Assembly: GCA_017301975.1 (NCBI GenBank) | Contig: JAFLEI010000018.1 | Span: 1 to 64,000 of the forward strand | Direction: 5' to 3' | DNA length: 64,000 bases | Source of the DNA: Verrucomicrobiota bacterium | Lineage (GTDB): Bacteria > Verrucomicrobiota > Verrucomicrobiia > Verrucomicrobiales > Verrucomicrobiaceae | Shown: in pieces, positions 59,465 to 64,000 of the stretch | Numbering within the stretch: the stretch's first letter is position 1 | How the letters are laid out: each line of letters starts with the position of its first letter | Notes under the pieces: generated by a model | Told to the model about the DNA's origin: nothing | What the model saw: only the letters and a program-made list of their open reading frames with translations | Databases searched by the model: none | Translations under genes and position numbers: made by a program

Positions 59465-59970
59465 ATCCTGTGCTCTGGCTTTTCGGCCTGCCTTCCTCCG
59501 GCAAAACCACGCTGGCCCGCGCGCTACGCGACCACTGGCAGGACCAGGGGCGCCAAGTGGTGCTGCTGGACGGTGATGAACTCCGCGCCGGACTCTGTGC
59601 GGATCTCGGATTCAGCGATGCGGACCGCAGCGAAAACCTGCGCCGTGCAGCCCACCTGGCCCGGCTTCTAAGCAGCCAGGGGCGACTCGTCATCGCTGCC
59701 TTTGTGACACCGAAGGAGCACCACCGCGAGCTGGTGCACGGGATTCTGGGAGAAAGCGTGCGGCTGATCCACATCGACTGCCCGCTGCAGGTATGCATCT
59801 CCCGTGATGTGAAAGGCCTCTACGCCAAAGCAGCCGCCCGGCAGATGACCGGAATGACGGGGGTGCAGGATGAGTTTGACCCGCCGACGAATGCTGATGC
59901 CGTGGTTCCCACGCATGAGATGACCGTGGCGGAGGCGGTGGAAAGCCTGCGGCACATGCTGATGGCGTGA
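59461..59970 (+). CDS. cysC: adenylylsulfate (APS) kinase
   Basis: This 169-residue kinase phosphorylates APS to PAPS. It shows Walker A LFGLPSSGKTTLA, LLDGDELRAGLCADLGFSDADRSENLRRAAHLARLL with the family's substrate-binding residues, VIAAFVTPKEHHRELV and KGLYAKA. It is shorter than E. coli CysC (201) but complete for the core. It overlaps the sulfotransferase fusion gene by ATGA and is not linked to assimilatory cysND here, so its role is probably to feed the sulfotransferase. Confidence 0.9.
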   Translation: MNPVLWLFGLPSSGKTTLARALRDHWQDQGRQVVLLDGDELRAGLCADLGFSDADRSENLRRAAHLARLLSSQGRLVIAAFVTPKEHHRELVHGILGESVRLIHIDCPLQVCISRDVKGLYAKAAARQMTGMTGVQDEFDPPTNADAVVPTHEMTVAEAVESLRHMLMA

Positions 59971-60047
59971 CAAAGGCGCAAGATAACAAAAGGTGAGGTG
60001 CAAACGGCCTTGTCTGAACGACGACGCGATGACAGAGTGAGAGACCC

Positions 60048-60290
60048 ATGAACACAGAGCAACTGGAACAACTCAAGACACTGGTGGCAGAAGCGGACGA
60101 TCTGCCAGAAGCCGCGAAGACCAAGCTGCTTGAGCTGCTGGCACAGACCGAGACAACAGCGAACTCTTCCGAGCCGGTGAGCAGCGAAGGGCAGCTCCTT
60201 TCTTCGGTGGAAGAATTTGAAGCCGCGCACCCGGAAGCGACGGGTTTTATGAGCCGTCTGGCCACGGTTCTGGCCAACATGGGGATCTGA
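60048..60290 (+). CDS. DUF4404 family protein
   Basis: This 80-residue acidic helical protein ends in SSVEEFEAAHPEATGFMSRLATVLANMGI, the hallmark of DUF4404, preceded by an amphipathic helix with LPEAAKTKLLELLAQTE. No function is established for the family. It lies 77 bp after cysC and may be on the same transcript. Confidence 0.75.
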   Translation: MNTEQLEQLKTLVAEADDLPEAAKTKLLELLAQTETTANSSEPVSSEGQLLSSVEEFEAAHPEATGFMSRLATVLANMGI

Positions 60291-60329
60291 AGTGGAACCC
60301 ACACTTTCAAAAGAACCTAGAATCCGCCT

Positions 60330-60357
60330 TTGACAGAACTTAGGAGGCGTGTAGTTT
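60330..60357 (+). promoter_or_regulatory. possible promoter for rplI
   Basis: TTGACA at 60330-60335 is followed after 16 bp by TAGTTT, in front of the L9 gene start at 60389. The -35 box is perfect but the -10 box is weak. Confidence 0.35.
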
Positions 60358-60388
60358 CGCGCCCCTTTTTCCCCGAGGGAATGTCGCC

Positions 60389-60877
60389 ATGCCAAACACA
60401 CAAGTTATTCTCAAAGAACAAATCAAAGGCCTCGGAGCCGAAGCTGATGTCGTCAGCGTGAAGCGCGGTTTTGCGCGCAATTTCCTGCTTCCCCAGGGCA
60501 AGGCTTATGAAGCCACCAAGGGCAACCTCCGCTACACCGAACGCCTCAAGGCCGTGCGCGCTGAGCGTGAAGCCAAGGAAGTCGCTGAGGCTGAAAAGAT
60601 TGCCTCCAAGCTGAAGAAGGTGAAGCTCAAGCTCACCCTTTCCACCGGTCAGGGCGGCAAAGCTTTTGGTTCCATCACCACCATCGACATCGCCAAGGCT
60701 CTTTCCGAAGAGTCCAAGATCGAAGTGGACCGCCACATGATCGTGCTGGAAAAGCCGATCAAGAGCACCGGCAACTTCGAAATCGTCGTCAAACTCGGCC
60801 ACGAAATCACAGCCACCGTCAAGCTGAACGTCTCCGCCGCCGGCGAAGCCGCTCCTGCTGAAGAAGACGCTGAATAA
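60389..60877 (+). CDS. rplI: 50S ribosomal protein L9
   Basis: This 162-residue protein binds 23S rRNA at the L1 stalk base. The N-terminal domain has VILKEQIKGLGAEADVVSVKRGFARNFLLPQGKAYEAT, the family signature. A connecting helix (AEREAKEVAEAEKIASKLKKVKLKL, in parts) and the C-terminal domain follow. The last 15 residues are an Ala/Glu-rich extension. It stands alone here, without rpsF or rpsR, and ends at a strong terminator. Confidence 0.96.
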   Translation: MPNTQVILKEQIKGLGAEADVVSVKRGFARNFLLPQGKAYEATKGNLRYTERLKAVRAEREAKEVAEAEKIASKLKKVKLKLTLSTGQGGKAFGSITTIDIAKALSEESKIEVDRHMIVLEKPIKSTGNFEIVVKLGHEITATVKLNVSAAGEAAPAEEDAE

Positions 60878-60906
60878 GCGGACTCTCTCTTTTAAAACCC
60901 TTCTGC

Positions 60907-60939
60907 AAAGCCGCGTGAACAACGCGGCTTTGTTGTTTT
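60907..60939 (+). terminator. rho-independent terminator after rplI
   Basis: AAAGCCGCG (60907-60915) pairs with CGCGGCTTT (60923-60931) around a TGAACAA loop and is followed by GTTGTTTT. It lies 30 bp after the stop. Confidence 0.88.
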
Positions 60940-60943
60940 CCGG

Positions 60944-61090
60944 AAAGTACTCATGAGCTTTAGCTCGTTCTGAACGACGCTCCCTCCACGCACGGCGGGT
61001 CCACTTCGCCCATCGGTCCTGTTCTTGGGCCAACAGCGCTCAGGACAGGCTCAAGGCTCCCAGAACGAGCTGAAGCTCGGTACTACTTTT
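60944..61090. repeat. AGTACT-ended inverted-repeat element, copy B3
   Basis: A 147-bp element has AAAGTACTCATGAGCTTTAG on the left and the complement of AAAAGTAGTACCGAGCTTC on the right; the GAGCTTYAGCTCGTTCTG cores also pair. It is related to copies at 49382 and 52324 and lies right after the L9 terminator. Confidence 0.75.
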
Positions 61091-61206
61091 ATTGTGCGCC
61101 GCCTAACGCGTGCTCGCTGGTGCAAAAAGACTCGAAAGAGACACTTCTGTACCGGGTATTGATATTGACAATCATGCCTCCGATTTGGAGCATGCCCCCA
61201 CTCACC

Positions 61207-62244
61207 ATGAAGAAATACAACGTCGGAATCATCGGATACGGCTGGGCCGCCAGCGCTCACATTGACGCCATCAACAAAACCAAGCAGGGCCAGGTCACCG
61301 CGATCTATTCCTCCCGCAAGCTGGACGATGCGGAACTGACCGCGAAGCACGGCACCCCCATCAAGAGCTACCAGAACCTCGACGAGATGCTGGCCAATCC
61401 AGACATCCACGTGGTGGACATCTCCAGCTACCCCAGCCAGCACCGGGATCAGGCCATCAAGGCGGCCAATGCCAAGAAGCACATCATCCTCGAAAAGCCG
61501 ATGGCCAATTCGCTGCAGGAAGTGCGCGAGATCGTCGCGGCGGCAAAGGCCAATGGCGTGAAGGGCTGCGTGTGCTTTGAGTGCCGCTTCTCGAATCAAT
61601 TCCAGGTCACCAAGGCGCTCATTGATGAAGGCCTGCTGGGCAGCATCCATTACGGCGAAGTCGATTACTACCACGGCATCGGTCCTTGGTACGGTCAGTT
61701 CCGCTGGAACACGGGCAAGAAGGACGGCGGCAGCGCCCTGCTCACCGCCGGCTGTCACGCGCTGGATGCCCTGCTCATGGTCATGGGCGGCGAAATCGAG
61801 AGCGTCACCAGTTTCTCCACCAAGACGCAGAGCGAGATCTTCAAGCCCTACGAGTACGACACCACCAGCGTCACGCTGATCCACTTCAAGAACGGTGCCG
61901 TCGGCAAAGCCGCCGCCGTGGTGGACTGCCTGCAGCCCTACTACTTCCACACCCACCTCTGCGGCAGCCAGGGCAGCCTGCTGGACGACAAGTTCCACTC
62001 CATGAAGCTGCACACCGACAAGCACGCCTGGAGCAAGCTCTCCATGAAGATGCTCGATTCCGGCGACGTGAGCGACCACCCCTACGAAACGCAGTTCCAG
62101 GCCTTCTTTGATGCCTTGGATGAAGGCAAGGACATGCCACTCACCAGCTTCCCCGAAGCACTGCGCAGCTTCGAAGTCATCTTCGCCTCCGACAAGAGCG
62201 CCGAACAAGGCGGCAAGCCGGTGCGTATTGCTGATCTCGACTGA
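61207..62244 (+). CDS. Gfo/Idh/MocA family oxidoreductase
   Basis: This 345-residue NAD(P)-dependent dehydrogenase has the Rossmann motif VGIIGYGWAASAHIDAIN, SSYPSQHRDQAIKAANAKKHIILEKPMAN with the catalytic EKP lysine, and a substrate domain with DYYHGIGPWYGQFRWNTGKKDGGSALLTAGCHALDALLMVMGG. Unlike the gene at 3916 it has no signal, so it is cytosolic. The substrate, a sugar or inositol, is unknown. MKKYNVGIIG at 61207 is the natural start; the frame extends to 61120. A terminator follows. Confidence 0.9.
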   Translation: MKKYNVGIIGYGWAASAHIDAINKTKQGQVTAIYSSRKLDDAELTAKHGTPIKSYQNLDEMLANPDIHVVDISSYPSQHRDQAIKAANAKKHIILEKPMANSLQEVREIVAAAKANGVKGCVCFECRFSNQFQVTKALIDEGLLGSIHYGEVDYYHGIGPWYGQFRWNTGKKDGGSALLTAGCHALDALLMVMGGEIESVTSFSTKTQSEIFKPYEYDTTSVTLIHFKNGAVGKAAAVVDCLQPYYFHTHLCGSQGSLLDDKFHSMKLHTDKHAWSKLSMKMLDSGDVSDHPYETQFQAFFDALDEGKDMPLTSFPEALRSFEVIFASDKSAEQGGKPVRIADLD

Positions 62245-62271
62245 GGTTGATCCTTCAGCTCGATCCTTCAC

Positions 62272-62305
62272 AACCGCGTGGCGCTTCTGCGTCACGCGGT
62301 TTTTT
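62272..62305 (+). terminator. rho-independent terminator after Gfo/Idh/MocA gene
   Basis: AACCGCGTG (62272-62280) and CACGCGGTT (62293-62301) pair around a 12-nt loop and are followed by a T-run. Confidence 0.85.
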
Positions 62306-62343
62306 GCGCCTGCGCCCGTCGCGCCACCGCCGCACTCAGTCCC

Positions 62344-62898
62344 CTACCACACCAGCACTTCCTCCTCCTCCTGAGGAGCAGCCGCGAAGGCTCGGCCGGG
62401 TTTGACGAAGTCGTAGATGATCGGGATGCTCATCAGCCCGGTCTTGCGGTCGTCAAACCAGTCGGAGTAAAACGGCCTGCCAAAGACGCGAAATCCCATG
62501 GACTGATACAGCGGCAGCAGGCGCTTCCCAGATTTGGTGACCACATGTGCGGCCTTCTGCTTCCTGGCGTACTCCTGCATGGCCATGGCCAGTTGCATCA
62601 GCGGCATGCCGGTGATGCTCTTCCGCGCACAGCCCCGTGAGACTTCCATGATGAGCCCGCCCTTGGGAAACACCAGGTCCTGCGCATCGGATTCACTTTG
62701 CAGTTCCAGCTTCGGCACCTCATCATTTCGCAGCATGCGGATCACGCCGGTGATTTCTTTGGCCGAGTTGAAGAGGGCAAAATGATGGGCGGATTCATCA
62801 AACTCATCAATCTCATGAACCAAGCCTGTCGTGTAAACCTCGCGCCGAATCTGCGCGATGATGGATCGATGTTCGTGAAAAGGAATCTCCTGGACCAT
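62344..62898 (-). CDS. GNAT-type acyltransferase, FeeM or PEP-CTERM-associated acyltransferase-like
   Basis: This 184-residue protein has the fold seen in autoinducer synthases and N-acyl-amino-acid synthases: HEHRSIIAQIRREVYTTGLVHEIDEFDESAHHFALFN, ITGVIRMLRNDE, IMEVSRGCARKSITGMPLMQLAMAMQEYARKQKAAHVVT and LLPLYQSMGFRVFGRPF. Exosortase-system acyltransferases and FeeM share this pattern and use acyl-ACP. The tail is acidic. The frame is open from a TTG at 62946, but the ATG at 62898 is the better start. It is probably in an operon with the next gene upstream. Confidence 0.75.
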   Translation of the reverse strand: MVQEIPFHEHRSIIAQIRREVYTTGLVHEIDEFDESAHHFALFNSAKEITGVIRMLRNDEVPKLELQSESDAQDLVFPKGGLIMEVSRGCARKSITGMPLMQLAMAMQEYARKQKAAHVVTKSGKRLLPLYQSMGFRVFGRPFYSDWFDDRKTGLMSIPIIYDFVKPGRAFAAAPQEEEEVLVW

Positions 62899-63004
62899 GA
62901 CTTGAAAAACTGCCTCTCTTGATGATAAAGAGAGTGCCTGAACCAAAACTAAATACGTCTAAATAAAGATTAAAATTTAGCTCGCCGAAGGAATGTTCTT
63001 CGCG

Positions 63005-64000
63005 TCAGTCGAGATCATTGATGCCCCCCGCTCCGGCCTCTTCCGCTGCGGCCATCTCGATCAGCCGTGCCTCGGGCGGGCAGACAAAACCGGCGGGCGC
63101 CTTGGCCGGGAGCAGAATACGGAAACGGCGGAGGTCTTTTAGCCTCAGCATCTCGTACTGCTTTCTGAGATTCTCAGCGGTCAGCGGCAGATGACTTGGA
63201 AATGCCCAGAGCGCGGAATAGCCGGACTGATCGTAATGAACAAGCCCTGCACTGCTCAAAAACTCCGCCACCGGCCCTGCCAGCCGGTTCCACCTCAGCA
63301 GCAGAACGTGGTTGGCGGTGATGTGGCCATCGTCCCGGGTGAAGCCATCCATCCACTTGCCCTTGTAACGCGTGAGACCATCACGCAAAAAAGCTCTGCT
63401 GCTGCCCAGCAGGATGCGGGTGCAGCCCAGCTCCCGGGCATGCTCCAGCGAATGAACGTACAAGGCGGCCAGAGCCCCCAGACGCAGGAGGTCCTGCCGC
63501 CCCTCGCGCACTCCTGTCACCACCAGGTTGTAGGCCCTGCCCTGCTTCATCACCAGATCCGCGGCCACCCGCTCTCCCCCCAGTGTCAGCCACTGGATGG
63601 CCCCAAAGCGAAAGACCAGCCGCAGCATCCAGCGGGGTGTCAGGCGGGCGTTCGTCGTGTGCCTGCCCAGAATGTACGGCTTGTAGAATTGCTCGTAAAA
63701 CAGATCAAAATCACCCGCTGCTTTGGATAGATGACTCCCAAAGGCATGCTTTTTGACCCGTCGTAAATCCGAGGCCACGCTGTCGCGAACATGAGACCGA
63801 CCCGGCTGTTTCTCAGAATCCGCTTGCCAGGTGGAGATCAAGGGCGGCATTGCCAGATAGCCTTTCCCCAAAAACAGCCAGGCTGAAACGCGATCGATCC
63901 CCACGAGGGTCAGGTCGGCTGCAACCTGCCGCTGGTTCAAATGTCGCCGCAGGCGCCACACGGGCACCAGCGTGGTATTTTCCACCACCGGTGATCCTGC
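63005..64000 (-). CDS. GNAT-family acetyltransferase, 5' end outside the window
   Basis: The frame stays open to the window edge, so the start is probably beyond position 64000; a GTG at 63988 is possible. At least 327 residues are visible. The central region FDLFYEQFYKPYILGRHTTNARLTPRWMLRLVF, then ALAALYVHSLEHARELGCTRILLGSSRAFLRDGLTRYKGKWM, matches FemAB/BioF2-like GNAT proteins used in envelope or exopolysaccharide synthesis. It is upstream of the acyltransferase gene with a 106-bp gap on the same strand. The acceptor is unknown. Confidence 0.7.
   Translation of the reverse strand, partial: AGSPVVENTTLVPVWRLRRHLNQRQVAADLTLVGIDRVSAWLFLGKGYLAMPPLISTWQADSEKQPGRSHVRDSVASDLRRVKKHAFGSHLSKAAGDFDLFYEQFYKPYILGRHTTNARLTPRWMLRLVFRFGAIQWLTLGGERVAADLVMKQGRAYNLVVTGVREGRQDLLRLGALAALYVHSLEHARELGCTRILLGSSRAFLRDGLTRYKGKWMDGFTRDDGHITANHVLLLRWNRLAGPVAEFLSSAGLVHYDQSGYSALWAFPSHLPLTAENLRKQYEMLRLKDLRRFRILLPAKAPAGFVCPPEARLIEMAAAEEAGAGGINDLD

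Overview
The window is a 64 kb stretch of a high-GC chromosome with bacterial gene organisation. It carries about 55 protein genes, one tRNA and an unusual load of short intergenic repeats. The best guess for the source is a member of the Verrucomicrobiota, in or near the Prosthecobacter/Verrucomicrobiaceae group. That is an inference from several things together: a PEP-CTERM protein ending in a Pro-Glu-Pro motif, a hydrophobic segment and an arginine cluster; Tat-exported Gfo/Idh/MocA dehydrogenases and esterases; an NHS-type transporter; a carboxynorspermidine dehydrogenase; weak Shine-Dalgarno sites; and CGTAGG- and AGTACT-ended palindromic repeats.

Layout. Positions 1-3900 are gene-poor, with iteron-like clusters, long hairpins, small hypothetical genes and a frameshifted DUF3592-type gene. 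Positions 3900-13980 hold a Tat dehydrogenase divergent from an esterase/transporter pair, a lipoprotein, two SPFH proteins, a fatty acid desaturase and the polyamine dehydrogenase. Positions 14500-24000 hold a SpoIIE-type phosphatase, a MYG1-like nuclease, a two-gene ATPase/DUF4276 cassette bracketed by 31-bp direct repeats, thrS, a pair of cysteine-rich paralogues and a D-lactate dehydrogenase. Positions 24000-33400 are mostly metabolic genes: a GreA/B-like factor, an MBL hydrolase, an SDR, an isochorismatase-like hydrolase, HAD plus ROK kinase, a penicillin-binding-protein-like protein lacking its serine, phosphofructokinase, thioredoxin, a CHAD protein and tRNA-Pro.

Positions 33580-41760 hold an iron-type ABC importer. 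Its genes are separated by a tandem repeat array and by an opposed 921-residue gene with three secretin-like repeats. Positions 41960-55400 hold a hybrid histidine kinase, an AlkZ-like/WYL-regulator pair, a VOC protein, an isolated phage-type replication gene, a sarcosine-oxidase-like flavoprotein, mnmA, a cNMP-domain/thioredoxin-reductase-like fusion, a secreted chorismate mutase, a Nudix hydrolase and hypothetical membrane proteins. Positions 55500-64000 hold a sulfotransferase gene fragment, the PEP-CTERM protein, a phosphodiesterase-TPR-sulfotransferase fusion overlapping an APS kinase, a DUF4404 protein, ribosomal protein L9, a second Gfo/Idh/MocA protein and two GNAT-type acyltransferase genes.

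The most system-like units are the ATPase/DUF4276 cassette, a candidate defence module, and the fusion sulfotransferase with its overlapping APS kinase, a candidate self-supplied sulfation module next to a PEP-CTERM protein. The most striking non-coding signal is a family of small CGTAGG-ended inverted-repeat elements. It appears at four loci and has been amplified into an in-frame 162-bp tandem array inside the ABC importer locus. All function statements rest on reading motifs by eye; no database search was run.
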